DNA of 64,000 nucleotides, from NCBI RefSeq assembly GCF_019048865.1, contig NZ_CP077604.1, positions 3,162,001 through 3,226,000 on the forward strand, read 5' to 3'. The notes under the pieces were generated by a model that did no database searches, was not told the DNA's origin, and worked only from the letters and a program-made list of their open reading frames with translations. The translations under genes and the position numbers were made by a program. The DNA is from Aquihabitans sp. G128. GTDB taxonomy: Bacteria > Actinomycetota > Acidimicrobiia > Acidimicrobiales > Iamiaceae. Below, one piece after another: positions 17,209 to 26,708 of this stretch (positions are counted from its first letter, which is position 1; the number at the start of each line of letters is the position of its first letter).

Positions 17209-18807
17209 TCAGTCGACGAGGGAGAGCTCGTCGAGCTCGACCGGCGTCGCGTCGCCGTCGGAGGCCACGGCCTCGACGGTGCGGGGCATGGCGAAGAAGG
17301 CGATGAGGGCGGCGGCGCCGGCCACCGCCGCGCTGATCCACATCGTGGTGCTGAGGCCGTCGACGAAGGCGCCGCGGGCGACGGCCATGATCTGGTCGCC
17401 GGCGGGGCCGGCCTTGGCCGCCACCACCGAGGCACCGCCGATGCCCGAGCGGACCGCCTCGGCGGCGCTGGCCGGGAGGGCGTCGGTGGCCGAGCCGAGG
17501 CCCGACCGGTAGCCCGAGCTGAGGACGCTGCCCAGGAGGGCGATGCCGAGGGCGCCGCCGAACTCGCGGACGGTGTCGTTGAGCGCCGAGGCCACGCCCT
17601 GCTCCTCTTGGGGGAGCGAGCCGGTGATGGCCGACGTGGCGGGCGTCTGGGCCAGGCCCACGCCGACGCCCAGCACCAGCAGGCCCGGCAGGACCGACCA
17701 GTAGCCGCCCGACACGCTGGCGAAGGCCGCCATCATCCCGAGGCCGGCGGCCACCAGGCCGAGGCCGGAGACGAACATGGTCCGGAAGCCCACCCGGGTG
17801 GCGATGCGGGGAGCGACCGCCGAGAGCGGCATGAGCACCGCAGCCATGGGCATCAGGCCGAGCGAGGCCCGGATGGCCGAGTAGCCGAGGGCGGCCTGCA
17901 GGAACTGGACGATCACCAGGAACAGGCCCATCAGCAGGGCGAAGAGCACGAGCAGCACGAGCGAGCCGGCAGCGAGCGATCGGTTGCGGAAGACCCGCAG
18001 GTCGAGCAGCGGGTGCTCCTGGCGGCGCTCCCAGACGGCGAACCAGCCGGCGGCCACCAGGCCGAGGGCGAGCCCGCCCACGGTGAGGGGCTGGGTCCAG
18101 CCGTGCTCGGGGCCCTCGTGCACGGCGAGGACGAGCGCCCCGACGGCGACGGCCGAGAGGATCGAGCCCAGCACGTCGAAGCGGCCGTGCGCCTCTTCGC
18201 GAGAGCGGGGCACGAAGGCGGCGGTGAGGCCGAAGGCGGCCGCGGCCAGGACGATCGGGGCGGCGAACACCCAGGGCCAGGTGAAGCTGTCGACGACGAT
18301 CGACGAGCTGAGCAGGCCCAGCACGCCACCGGCGCCGGCGAAGCCGGCCCACACGCCGACGGCCCGATCCCGCTCCTCGGCGGGGAAGGTCGAGGTGATG
18401 ACCGACAGGGTGACCGGCATGATCATGGCGGCGGCGGCACCGCCGACCACCCGGGCCACCAGCAGCTGGGTCACCGTGGTGGCCAGCGAGGCGGCGACGT
18501 TGGCGACGGCGAAGAGGCCGAGCCCGCCGAGCAGCACCTGCTTGCGGCCCCACCGGTCGCCGATGGCGCCGATCGGGAGGAGCAGGGCGGCGAGGGCGAT
18601 GGTGTAGCCGTTGATGACCCACAGCAGCTGGCTCTGGGTGGCGCCCAGGTCGGCGGCGAGCTGGCCCTGGGCCACGTTCAGCCCCGAGACGGAGGCCACG
18701 ACGGCGATGAGGCCGGTGCAGACGGCCACCAGGACCCAGCGTCGGCGGCGGGCGCCGTCGGGGTCGGGCGGTGCCGCCGTGGTGGGGTCGAGCGTTGGTG
18801 CGGTCAT
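17209..18807 (-). CDS. MFS drug exporter, DHA2/EmrB-QacA type
   Basis: A 532-aa inner-membrane efflux permease with about 14 spans. Motifs: LLWVINGYTIALAALLLPIG, GAIGDRWGRKQVLL (motif A), and GFAGAGGVLGLLSSS for motif C. It starts at ATG 18805-18807; the longer open frame upstream runs through the operator region and is not coding. It is divergent from a TetR repressor with a repeat-rich 140-bp intergenic region, the classical arrangement of a repressor and the pump it controls. Substrates are probably hydrophobic antibiotics or toxic metabolites. Intact, unlike the relative at 1274. Confidence 0.9.
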   Translation of the reverse strand: MTAPTLDPTTAAPPDPDGARRRRWVLVAVCTGLIAVVASVSGLNVAQGQLAADLGATQSQLLWVINGYTIALAALLLPIGAIGDRWGRKQVLLGGLGLFAVANVAASLATTVTQLLVARVVGGAAAAMIMPVTLSVITSTFPAEERDRAVGVWAGFAGAGGVLGLLSSSIVVDSFTWPWVFAAPIVLAAAAFGLTAAFVPRSREEAHGRFDVLGSILSAVAVGALVLAVHEGPEHGWTQPLTVGGLALGLVAAGWFAVWERRQEHPLLDLRVFRNRSLAAGSLVLLVLFALLMGLFLVIVQFLQAALGYSAIRASLGLMPMAAVLMPLSAVAPRIATRVGFRTMFVSGLGLVAAGLGMMAAFASVSGGYWSVLPGLLVLGVGVGLAQTPATSAITGSLPQEEQGVASALNDTVREFGGALGIALLGSVLSSGYRSGLGSATDALPASAAEAVRSGIGGASVVAAKAGPAGDQIMAVARGAFVDGLSTTMWISAAVAGAAALIAFFAMPRTVEAVASDGDATPVELDELSLVD

Positions 18808-18826
18808 CGGTCCTGCTCCTGCCTGG

Positions 18827-18878
18827 TCTCGTACAGTACGAGACGGTAGCGTTTCTCTAGTACGAGACGGTACGGTAC
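18827..18878. promoter_or_regulatory. Tandem operators for the TetR/MFS pair
   Basis: A perfect 17-bp palindrome TCTCGTAC-A-GTACGAGA lies at 18827-18843. The 13-mer GTACGAGACGGTA occurs at 18836-18848 and again at 18860-18872, 24 bases apart, and a second GTACnGTAC core lies at 18870-18878. The region sits just upstream of the MFS start and covers the divergent promoters. Confidence 0.75.
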
Positions 18879-18947
18879 TGTTACTTCGGGGATCTGGCAA
18901 GCCCCCTCCCGCGTGACACCCGTCTCCCAGTAGCTTCGAGGTCGACC

Positions 18948-19520
18948 ATGGACGCCCGCATCACCCGCACCCGCACCGCCGTCATGGAGGCCGCCACCGA
19001 GCTCCTGCTCGAGGGCGGCCCGACGGCGATCACCATGGACGGCGTCGTGGCCCGCTCGGGCGTGGCCAAGTCGACCCTCTACCGCCACTGGCCCACGCGG
19101 GACGCGCTGGTGGCCAGCGTCTTCACCCACATCGCTCCCGAGCTGCCGGAGCCCGATCCGTCGCTCCCGTTCGAGGACGCGCTGCGGGTGCTGGCCCACG
19201 CCTTCGTCGACATCGTGGCCGACCCCTACTGGGTGCGGCTGATCCCCGCCATGCTCCTGCTCAAGGCCGACCTCTCCGAGATCGCCCAGCTCGACGCCGA
19301 GCTCCAGAAGCACCAGTCCGACGTGCTGGCGCCGGTGCTGGCGTGCGGCGCCGCCGAGGGCCTGCTGCCGGAGGGCTACGACACCGAGCTCGAGGCCACC
19401 CTGCTGATCGGGCCGATCCTCATGGCCGCGCTCACCGGTTCCACCCCGCTCACGCGCGAGTTCGCCGACCGCTGCGTCGACCACTTCCTCGCCGGCATCG
19501 GCGCCCACGCCCGGGCTTGA
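18948..19520 (+). CDS. TetR-family repressor
   Basis: A 190-aa cytoplasmic DNA-binding protein. The N-terminal HTH is clear: [48 protein letters not shown] (residues about 8-55). The C-terminal ligand and dimer domain has helices with [17 protein letters not shown] and a common TetR C-terminal pattern ending [14 protein letters not shown]. Binding of a pump substrate would release it from the tandem operators between it and the MFS gene. A possible -10 TAGCTT lies 11 bases before the ATG. Confidence 0.88.
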   Translation: MDARITRTRTAVMEAATELLLEGGPTAITMDGVVARSGVAKSTLYRHWPTRDALVASVFTHIAPELPEPDPSLPFEDALRVLAHAFVDIVADPYWVRLIPAMLLLKADLSEIAQLDAELQKHQSDVLAPVLACGAAEGLLPEGYDTELEATLLIGPILMAALTGSTPLTREFADRCVDHFLAGIGAHARA

Positions 19521-19572
19521 GCCGCGCCGTCAGCCCGCGGGCCCACGCCCTGGCGATCCGTCGGTCCCGACC

Positions 19573-21360
19573 TCAGCGGGCGTAGAGCTCCTCGATCTCC
19601 TTGGCGAACGCGGTGTTGACGCCGCGCCGCTTGAGCTTGGAGGTGGGGGTGAGGATCTCGGAGTCGGGCAGCCACTCCTCGCCCAGCACCTTCACCTTCT
19701 TGACCCGCTCGGCGTTGTTGAACCCGGCCATGACCTCCTCGAGGCCGGCCTCCACCGCGGCGATGACGTCGGTGTTGTCGGCCAGGTCCTGGAGCGTCTC
19801 GAAGTCGATGCCGTGCTGCTTGGCCCACACCGGCGCGGTGTCGGGGTCGAGCACCACCAGCGCGGAGACGAACGGGCGCTGGTCGCCGATGGCCGCCGCC
19901 TGGCCCACCAGCGGGATCATCTTGAGGGCGGCCTCGAGGTTGGCGGGGCTGATGTTCTTGCCGCCGGCGGTGATGATCAGCTCCTTCTTGCGGTCGACGA
20001 TCTTCAGGTAGCCGTCGTCGTCGAGCTCGCCGATGTCGCCGGTGTGGAGCCAGCCGTCGTCCGAGAGCGCCTCGGCGGTCTTCTCGGGGTCGTCGAGGTA
20101 GCCACGGAACACGTGGGGGCCGCGGGTGATGACCTCGCCGTCCTCGGCGATGGCCACCTCGGTGCCGGGCGCCGCCGGGCCGACGGTGCCGGGCTTGATG
20201 CGCTCCGGGGTCCAGGTCATGAGGCCGGTGTTCTCCGACATGCCGTACACCTCCGACAGCGGGACGCCGATGGCGCGGAACCACGTGAGCAGGTCGGCGG
20301 GGATGGGAGCCGCACCGGTGACGGCGACCTCGAGCTGGTCCAGGCCGAGCAGGGCCCGCACGGGGGTGAAGGCCACCTCGTCGAGGAACGCCCAGGTGGC
20401 GTCGTCCTCGGCGGTGGCCTCGCCCCAGGAGCGACGCAGGGCGATGGGCCGGCTGGCCTCGACCGCCTCGTCGAACTGCTGGGCCTTCTCGGGATCGGCG
20501 GACAGGGCGGCCACCAGGCCGGCGTGGATCTTCTCCCAGACGCGGGGCACGCCGAAGAGCACGTTGGGCCGCACCTCGGCGCAGTAGGCGGCGATCTTCC
20601 CGGGCTCGGGGCAGCAGCTGACCTCGTAGCCCAGCACCAGGTTGGAGTAGTGGCTGACGGTCCGCTCGGCGATGTGGGCCATCGGCAGGTAGGAGACCAC
20701 CCGCTTGCCGGCGGCGTCGTCGAACGCCATGAGCTGGCGGGTGGCCTCGGCCACGAAGAGCACGTTGGCGTTGGTGATCTGCACGCCCTTGGGCGGGCCG
20801 GTGGTGCCCGAGGTGTAGATCACCGTGACCAGGTCGTCGGGCGAGCCATCGGCGGCGGCGGCCGCCAGGTCGATGGGGTCGTTGGCGAGGAGGTCGTCCC
20901 AGGTGAAGTCGGCGGCCCGCTCGCCGGGCTGGACCACGCCCAGGGAGCGCAGCGACGTGAGCTGGTCGCGCACCGGTTCGAAGCGAGCCAGGAAGCTGTC
21001 GTCCTCGACGATGCCGACGGTGGCGCCGGAGTGGCCCACCAGGTACTCGATCTGGTCCGGGGCCGACGAGTTGTAGATCGAGATCGGGGTGGCGCCGATC
21101 ATGAGCGCCGCCACGTCGAGGACGTGGAACTCCGGCATGTTGCGCATCATCAGCACCACCCGGTCGCCCCGCTCGACGCCCTGGGCCCGCAGGCCGGCGG
21201 CGACCCGTGCGACCTCGTCGGCGTACTGGGCGAAGGTCCGCTCGCGCCACGCATCGCCCTCCTTGCCGCGGAGCGCCACGTCGCTGCCGCGGGCCTCCAC
21301 GACGTCGAGGAAGGCCTGGGCGATCGTGCGGCCGGTGGCGTGGTCGGTGGTCTGGCTCAT
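19573..21360 (-). CDS. Long-chain fatty-acid--CoA ligase (AMP-binding, FadD15-like)
   Basis: A 595-aa acyl-adenylate-forming enzyme that converts a carboxylic acid, ATP and CoA to acyl-CoA, AMP and PPi. The P-loop [13 protein letters not shown] (about 185), adenine motif [11 protein letters not shown] (about 362), [22 protein letters not shown] (about 457-478) and catalytic Lys in [10 protein letters not shown] near the C-terminus are all intact. Length and the [13 protein letters not shown] region match the membrane-associated long-chain group. ATG 21358-21360 ([11 protein letters not shown]) is preferred; upstream in-frame codons are Pro/Gly-rich noise. It is divergent from a thiolase gene, so activation and thiolysis of acyl chains are encoded side by side. 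Confidence 0.9.
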   Translation of the reverse strand: MSQTTDHATGRTIAQAFLDVVEARGSDVALRGKEGDAWRERTFAQYADEVARVAAGLRAQGVERGDRVVLMMRNMPEFHVLDVAALMIGATPISIYNSSAPDQIEYLVGHSGATVGIVEDDSFLARFEPVRDQLTSLRSLGVVQPGERAADFTWDDLLANDPIDLAAAAADGSPDDLVTVIYTSGTTGPPKGVQITNANVLFVAEATRQLMAFDDAAGKRVVSYLPMAHIAERTVSHYSNLVLGYEVSCCPEPGKIAAYCAEVRPNVLFGVPRVWEKIHAGLVAALSADPEKAQQFDEAVEASRPIALRRSWGEATAEDDATWAFLDEVAFTPVRALLGLDQLEVAVTGAAPIPADLLTWFRAIGVPLSEVYGMSENTGLMTWTPERIKPGTVGPAAPGTEVAIAEDGEVITRGPHVFRGYLDDPEKTAEALSDDGWLHTGDIGELDDDGYLKIVDRKKELIITAGGKNISPANLEAALKMIPLVGQAAAIGDQRPFVSALVVLDPDTAPVWAKQHGIDFETLQDLADNTDVIAAVEAGLEEVMAGFNNAERVKKVKVLGEEWLPDSEILTPTSKLKRRGVNTAFAKEIEELYAR

Positions 21361-21539
21361 GGTGGGCCGGGTCCCCTCGTGGCGTGGTGGTGGTCGGGCG
21401 GTGCCTCGCGGACCGGGCGACCCCTCCCCTGGAGGACCTTCCACCGTCTCGCGAGGGGCCAGAGCCTAGGGAAATCCCCGTGCGCCTGTGACCGACGCCG
21501 GGTTGCAACGGCCACGGAGGGGCGGCGAGACTGCAACTA

Positions 21540-21551
21540 GACCGTTCGGTC
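21540..21551. promoter_or_regulatory. Palindrome GACCG-TT-CGGTC before the acetyl-CoA acetyltransferase gene
   Basis: 5-bp perfect arms in the fadD/thiolase intergenic region, about 43 bases before ATG 21595. ACCGnnCGGT-like sites are used by several actinobacterial TetR regulators of fatty-acid genes; the assignment here is inference. Confidence 0.45.
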
Positions 21552-21594
21552 AAGAAGATCACGGACCCCGATCGGGGCCGAAAGGGGAAGCCAC

Positions 21595-22789
<1,195 letters not shown>

Positions 22790-22999
22790 GGACTTCGTCC
22801 TCTCGTCCCGCCGCTCGATGGTTCGGTTTTCGGCTGGCCTTCCAGCGTCACTCGTCCTCGACGACTCGGCTGGCGCCTCGTCGAGGGCCGTCCTTCCCGC
22901 TCTCGGGCTCCTTCGTCGCCCGGGCCGCTCGGGCCCTCTCGCCTTCGGCGACACGGTGGCGGGGCCCTGCCGGGGACGGCGGACCAGCCAGACCACGAC

Positions 23000-23030
23000 A
23001 GCACCCCCGGTCCTCAGGGCCGGGGGTGCT
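23000..23030. terminator. Bidirectional terminator between the thiolase and VWA genes
   Basis: An 11-bp perfect stem AGCACCCCCGG / CCGGGGGTGCT with a nine-base loop, between convergent genes. The 22790-22999 stretch before it has no supported gene. Confidence 0.75.
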
Positions 23031-23047
23031 GCGCGTTCCGGGGCTGG

Positions 23048-24850
23048 TCAGTCGGCGTAGGTGGCGGTGGGGCTGGGGGTGGCCTTGGTGGCGGCTCGCA
23101 TGAGGTCGAGCATGGCCTCGGGGGTGACCACGGAGCCGGGGAGGCCGGCGGCGGGGAGGCCCTTCGCCGCCGACTCGGCCTCGGCGATGATCGCCTCGAG
23201 GTCGGCCTGGCTGCCGGGCTCCACGGGGGTGGCGTCGTCGCTCGGCACGGTCGTGGTGGTCGGGCCGTCGACATCGTCCTCGACGATCACCGGGCCCTCG
23301 GGGTCGCCCGAGGGGCCGCCGGCGGGCTGGCTGGCCAGCCACTCGGCGAACGCCGCGGTGGCCGCCTGGAAGCGGAGGTCGTCGGGCGCCTGGTCGGCCT
23401 TCGTCGCCCCGCCCAGCACGACGGGCCGCTCGGCGGTCACCGTCTTGCCGCTCGCCCCGTCGACGTAGCGGACCTTGGCGCCGCCGAGCACCGAGTCGGG
23501 AGCCAGGTCGTCGGCGCCCTTGGCCAGCCGGACCTCGTAGAGGGCGGTCACCCGGTGGCCGGCGCCGATCTCGCCGGCGTCCACCGAGGCGTCGTCGAAG
23601 TCCTCCTCGGCCAGGGCCCGGTTCTCGTAGCCGAGCAGCCGGTACGACGACACCATCGCCGGGTCGAAGCGCACCTGGGCCTTGGCGTCCTGCGCCACCA
23701 CCGAGAGGGTGGAGGTGAGACGGTCCCGGAACAGCTTCTCGGCCTGGGCGTAGGTGTCGAGGTAGGCGTAGAAGCCGTCGCCCTGGTCGGCCACCTGCTC
23801 CATGAGGTCGTCGTTGTAGTTGCCCATCCCGTAGCCCACGGTCACGAGGTGGATGCCCTGCTCGGCCCGGTCCGAGATCACCCCGGCCAGCCCGTCGGGG
23901 TCGGTGAGCCCCACGTTGGCCACGCCGTCGGAGGCGAGGATCACGGCGTTCAGGCCGTCCTTGCGGAACGCCTCCTGCGCCTGGCGGTACCCGGCGCGCA
24001 GGCCGGCCTCCAGGTTGGTGCTGTTGCTGGGCTGGAGCTCGTCGATGGCGTCGACGATCCGCTTGGCGTCCTTGACCGGCGTGGGCTCGAGGACGACACC
24101 GGCCTCGTCGGAGTACTGGACGATGGCGATGGTGTCGTCGTCGCGCAGGTTGAGGACCAGGAGGCCGAGCGAGGCCTTCACCAGGCCCAGCCGCTCCCGG
24201 ATGTCCATGGAGCCCGAGGTGTCGACGACGAAGGTGAGGTTGGCCGGCGGGCGGTCCTCGACCGAGAGGTCCCGGCCGGCGACGCCGACCCGCACGAGCC
24301 GGGTGTCGTCGAGCGCCGAGGGCGCCGTGTCGACCGCGACGCCGATGGCGTCCGACGGCGCCTCCTGCTGCGAGCCCAGGGCGTTGACCCACTCCTCGGT
24401 GCGGACCGAGTCCGGCGGGGGCAGCGTGCCCTCGCTGAGGAACGTGCGGCCCACGGAGAAGGAGCCGGTGTCGACGTCGAGCCCGAAGGTCGAGGTGGGC
24501 TCGGCCTTCGGCGTCACGAACGGGTGGTGGCCGGCGCCCACGAAGGTGTTGTCCTCGTAGATGGTCGGTGGCCGGGGTGCCACCGGCCCTTCGGCCTGGT
24601 CGTAGGCCACCCCGCCCCCGCTGGCGGTCGGCGAGGCGTTGGTCATCGGTCCGCCGGCCGAGCCCGCCCGCTGCTCGGGGTAGCCGGTGACGTAGCGCTC
24701 CGGGTCGAGGTCGACGCGGGGCTTGCCGTCGGCGGTGGGATACGGCTTGCCTCGCTCGACGGTGGTGGGGGGCGAGGCTGCCTCCGAGCTGCAGCCGGCC
24801 ACCAGGGCGACCGCGAGGGCGAGGGCGGGAAGGGCACGGCGGGGGGTCAT
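23048..24850 (-). CDS. Von Willebrand factor A-domain lipoprotein (YfbK-like)
   Basis: A 600-aa exported lipoprotein. The signal peptide ends LALAVALVAGCSS, so lipidation falls at about C20. A Ser/Thr/Pro-rich stretch leads into a YfbK-type N-terminal domain (TFGLDVDTGSFSVGRTFL), then a VWA domain (about 205-380) whose MIDAS motif is DTSGSM followed by the supporting T and D residues (SNSTNLEAG, ASDGVANVG). A C-terminal DUF3520-like beta domain follows (VTALYEVRLAKG, VRYVDGASGKTV). Such proteins bind protein partners on the cell surface through a metal. Thr-rich DGPTTTTVPSD near 535 may be a linker. Partner unknown. Confidence 0.85.
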   Translation of the reverse strand: MTPRRALPALALAVALVAGCSSEAASPPTTVERGKPYPTADGKPRVDLDPERYVTGYPEQRAGSAGGPMTNASPTASGGGVAYDQAEGPVAPRPPTIYEDNTFVGAGHHPFVTPKAEPTSTFGLDVDTGSFSVGRTFLSEGTLPPPDSVRTEEWVNALGSQQEAPSDAIGVAVDTAPSALDDTRLVRVGVAGRDLSVEDRPPANLTFVVDTSGSMDIRERLGLVKASLGLLVLNLRDDDTIAIVQYSDEAGVVLEPTPVKDAKRIVDAIDELQPSNSTNLEAGLRAGYRQAQEAFRKDGLNAVILASDGVANVGLTDPDGLAGVISDRAEQGIHLVTVGYGMGNYNDDLMEQVADQGDGFYAYLDTYAQAEKLFRDRLTSTLSVVAQDAKAQVRFDPAMVSSYRLLGYENRALAEEDFDDASVDAGEIGAGHRVTALYEVRLAKGADDLAPDSVLGGAKVRYVDGASGKTVTAERPVVLGGATKADQAPDDLRFQAATAAFAEWLASQPAGGPSGDPEGPVIVEDDVDGPTTTTVPSDDATPVEPGSQADLEAIIAEAESAAKGLPAAGLPGSVVTPEAMLDLMRAATKATPSPTATYAD

Positions 24851-24893
24851 GGCCGGTCCGACGGCGCCGCCGCCGACCCGGTTCCCCGACGGC

Positions 24894-25160
24894 TCAGAGC
24901 TCGTCGGCCGGGGTGACCAGCTCCATGTCCTCCATGCAGTGGCGCGGCGGCTCGGGCACCTCGTCGTTCGCCATCGTCATGCGCACCGTGGTGGAGCAGA
25001 TCGAGCACTCGTAGGTGAGGCGGACCTTGCGGAGCTCGCCCGGATCGGGCGGCTCCGGCACCGGGCGGGCGAAGCTGCCGAGGATCTTCATCCCGACCCG
25101 CAGCAGCACGAAGGCCACCACCACCGCCACCACGATGTTGAAGATCGAGAACGAGCCCAC
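24894..25160 (-). CDS. Small membrane protein with C-terminal zinc ribbon-like segment
   Basis: 88 aa. Residues 6-25 form one hydrophobic span (IFNIVVAVVVAFVLLRVGMK). A short basic linker is followed by YECSICSTTVRMTMANDE...PRHCMEDMEL, where CxxC and a later HC could bind zinc. Small single-span proteins with this CSxCxT...P.HC pattern recur in actinobacteria, but no function is established to my knowledge. It has its own leaderless promoter, 6 bases from TACGCT to ATG, and is not coupled to the VWA gene 44 bases downstream. Confidence 0.75.
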   Translation of the reverse strand: MGSFSIFNIVVAVVVAFVLLRVGMKILGSFARPVPEPPDPGELRKVRLTYECSICSTTVRMTMANDEVPEPPRHCMEDMELVTPADEL

Positions 25161-25166
25161 GGGCCC

Positions 25167-25172
25167 AGCGTA
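25167..25172 (-). promoter_or_regulatory. -10 box of a leaderless promoter (small zinc-ribbon gene)
   Basis: On the minus strand TACGCT is followed by 6 bases and then ATG 25160. Confidence 0.5.
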
Positions 25173-25252
25173 GGGCGACGGTGGCCGACGTCACCCACCG
25201 GGCCACGGGCCCGGGACCCGTTTCGCGGGCGATGCTGCGCCGGCCTCGGCAC

Positions 25253-25372
25253 CTCGTCCACCGGTAGCTGTCGCCCGTCTGGCAGGTGGACGAGAAGTTA
25301 CAAGGCTGTGACCCTCCCCAAGGTTGTCCACAGGCTGGGGAAAGGACCGGTTCGCCCTGCACCTTGTCCACA
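25253..25372. repeat. Cluster of DnaA-box-like repeats in the crgA downstream region
   Basis: Two exact TTGTCCACA boxes (25324-25332 and 25364-25372) lie 40 bases apart, both followed by GG. Two related TCGTCCACC boxes face each other at 25254-25262 and, inverted, 25285-25293; with flanking bases they form a 10-bp perfect inverted repeat (25253-25262 / 25285-25294). TTGTCCACA is the DnaA-box consensus of high-GC actinobacteria. No dnaA or dnaN is present, so this is not demonstrated to be an origin. Confidence 0.5.
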
Positions 25373-25415
25373 GGAGGCCGCCGAGACGACCTCAGGGGGG
25401 GTGATCCGGGGTCGC

Positions 25416-25967
25416 TCAGCGGTACTGCGTGGCGGCGATGATCCCGCCGAGGATGAACGCCAAGCCGATGACCAGCCGGATGTTCTCGGCGTCGCCGAAC
25501 ACGCCCATGTAGTTCAGCATGATGATCAGCGCGCCCACGATGAGCAGGCCGAACATGATGGCGGGCACCCACCAGGGGCTGGGGCCCGGGGCGTACTTCG
25601 GCTCCGGCGCCGTGTAGCGGTCGGCGTAGCCGAGGTCCTCGCCGTCGGCGCCCTTCGACCGAGCCGGCGTGGAGCCCTTGGGCGGGGTGACCTTCACGCC
25701 CTGCGGCGCCCCCTTGGGCGTGACCCGTTTGCTGACCACCTTCTTGCGCACCACCGCCGGGCTGGCCTTGGCCGCCGCCGGCTTGGTGGTGCCCGCCTTG
25801 GCCGGGCCCGTCGTAGGCTCCTCGTCCACAGGCGTCGCAGCGGCGTCGCCCTCGGCCTCGATCGGCTCCGCAGAGGCGGCGTCGGTCTCGGCACCGGCGT
25901 CGGCGGCGAGGTCCTCGGCGGGGTCGACCTCGGTCTCGGCGGCGGGATCGGTGGGGTCGTCGGCCAT
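25416..25967 (-). CDS. crgA: Cell division protein CrgA, long N-terminal form
   Basis: 183 aa. The C-terminal 60 residues match CrgA: PSPWWVPAIMFGLLIVGALI (first span), a short loop, then IRLVIGLAFILGGIIAATQYR (second span and tail). CrgA is a small septum protein that helps recruit FtsI and other divisome parts. Ordinary CrgA is about 90 aa; here about 120 acidic, then Lys/Pro/Ala-rich, disordered residues precede the spans and would lie in the cytoplasm. ATG 25965-25967 is supported by a -10 box 8 bases upstream. Its location next to trpG, pknB and pbpA is the conserved actinobacterial order. Confidence 0.85.
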   Translation of the reverse strand: MADDPTDPAAETEVDPAEDLAADAGAETDAASAEPIEAEGDAAATPVDEEPTTGPAKAGTTKPAAAKASPAVVRKKVVSKRVTPKGAPQGVKVTPPKGSTPARSKGADGEDLGYADRYTAPEPKYAPGPSPWWVPAIMFGLLIVGALIIMLNYMGVFGDAENIRLVIGLAFILGGIIAATQYR

Positions 25968-25975
25968 GGGGCAGG

Positions 25976-25981
25976 ACTCTA
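25976..25981 (-). promoter_or_regulatory. -10 box of a leaderless promoter (crgA)
   Basis: On the minus strand TAGAGT is followed by 8 bases and then ATG 25967. Confidence 0.5.
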
Positions 25982-26058
25982 CCGAACCACCGGAGCCGGC
26001 CCGAGGCACGGGGCGTGAGACGGGCCGAACCGAGGCGGGAGCCTCGGAGGCCAACCAC

Positions 26059-26064
26059 TACCGT
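26059..26064 (+). promoter_or_regulatory. -10 box of a leaderless promoter (trpG)
   Basis: TACCGT is followed by 8 bases and then ATG 26073. The divergent crgA and trpG promoters are about 80 bases apart. Confidence 0.55.
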
Positions 26065-26072
26065 GTCGGGCG

Positions 26073-26660
26073 ATGGGACGCCGGGTGCTCGTGATCGACA
26101 ACTACGACTCGTTCGTCTACAACCTCGTCCAGTACCTCGGTGAGCTCGGCGCCGAGCCGATCGTGCACCGCAACGACGCCCTCACCGTGGCCGAGGTCGA
26201 GGCGCTCGACCCGGACGGCATCCTGATCTCCCCCGGCCCCGGCACCCCGGACGACGCTGGCATCAGCAACGAGCTGATCGAGCGCTTCACCGGCCGCAAG
26301 CCCGTGCTCGGCGTGTGCCTCGGCCTCCAGTGCATCGGCCAGGTCTTCGGCGGGAGCGTGGTGCGGGCGCCGGAGATCATGCACGGCAAGACCTCGCTCA
26401 TCCGCCACACCGGCACGGGGGTGTTCACCGGCCTGCCCCTCCCCCTGGAGGCCACCCGCTACCACTCGCTGGTGGTGCAGCGCGACACGGTGCCGGCCTC
26501 GCTGGAGATCACCGCCGAGACCGACGACGGCCTGGTCATGGGGCTGCGCCACCGAGACGGCCCCACCGAGGGCGTGCAGTTCCACCCCGAGTCGATCCTG
26601 ACCGTCGGCGGCCACGACCTGGTGGGCAACTTCCTCGCCCAGGTCGACGCCCTCAGCTGA
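26073..26660 (+). CDS. trpG: Anthranilate / aminodeoxychorismate synthase glutamine amidotransferase
   Basis: A class I glutamine amidotransferase that supplies ammonia from glutamine to the chorismate-using partner for tryptophan or folate synthesis. The 195-aa length fits. Motifs: [31 protein letters not shown], nucleophile [11 protein letters not shown] (C82) and the His/Glu pair in GVQFHPESI (about 171-173). The partner TrpE/PabB is not in the window. The gene sits between crgA and pknB in many actinobacteria, including Mycobacterium, on the strand opposite the kinase operon, as here. Whether it serves TrpE, PabB or both cannot be told. Confidence 0.9.
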   Translation: MGRRVLVIDNYDSFVYNLVQYLGELGAEPIVHRNDALTVAEVEALDPDGILISPGPGTPDDAGISNELIERFTGRKPVLGVCLGLQCIGQVFGGSVVRAPEIMHGKTSLIRHTGTGVFTGLPLPLEATRYHSLVVQRDTVPASLEITAETDDGLVMGLRHRDGPTEGVQFHPESILTVGGHDLVGNFLAQVDALS

Positions 26661-26708
26661 GCCCGGCCGCACCCGCTGACCCGGCCGCTCCGGCTGGCGG
26701 GGCGTCCG

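Noticed and set aside
22818..23103. Open frames in both strands after the thiolase
   Set aside because: They are read-through of the frameshifted thiolase frame or low-complexity sequence; the region contains a terminator.
25253..25372. The DnaA-like boxes as a full replication origin
   Set aside because: There are only two exact boxes, no AT-rich unwinding element and no dnaA/dnaN; kept only as a cluster.
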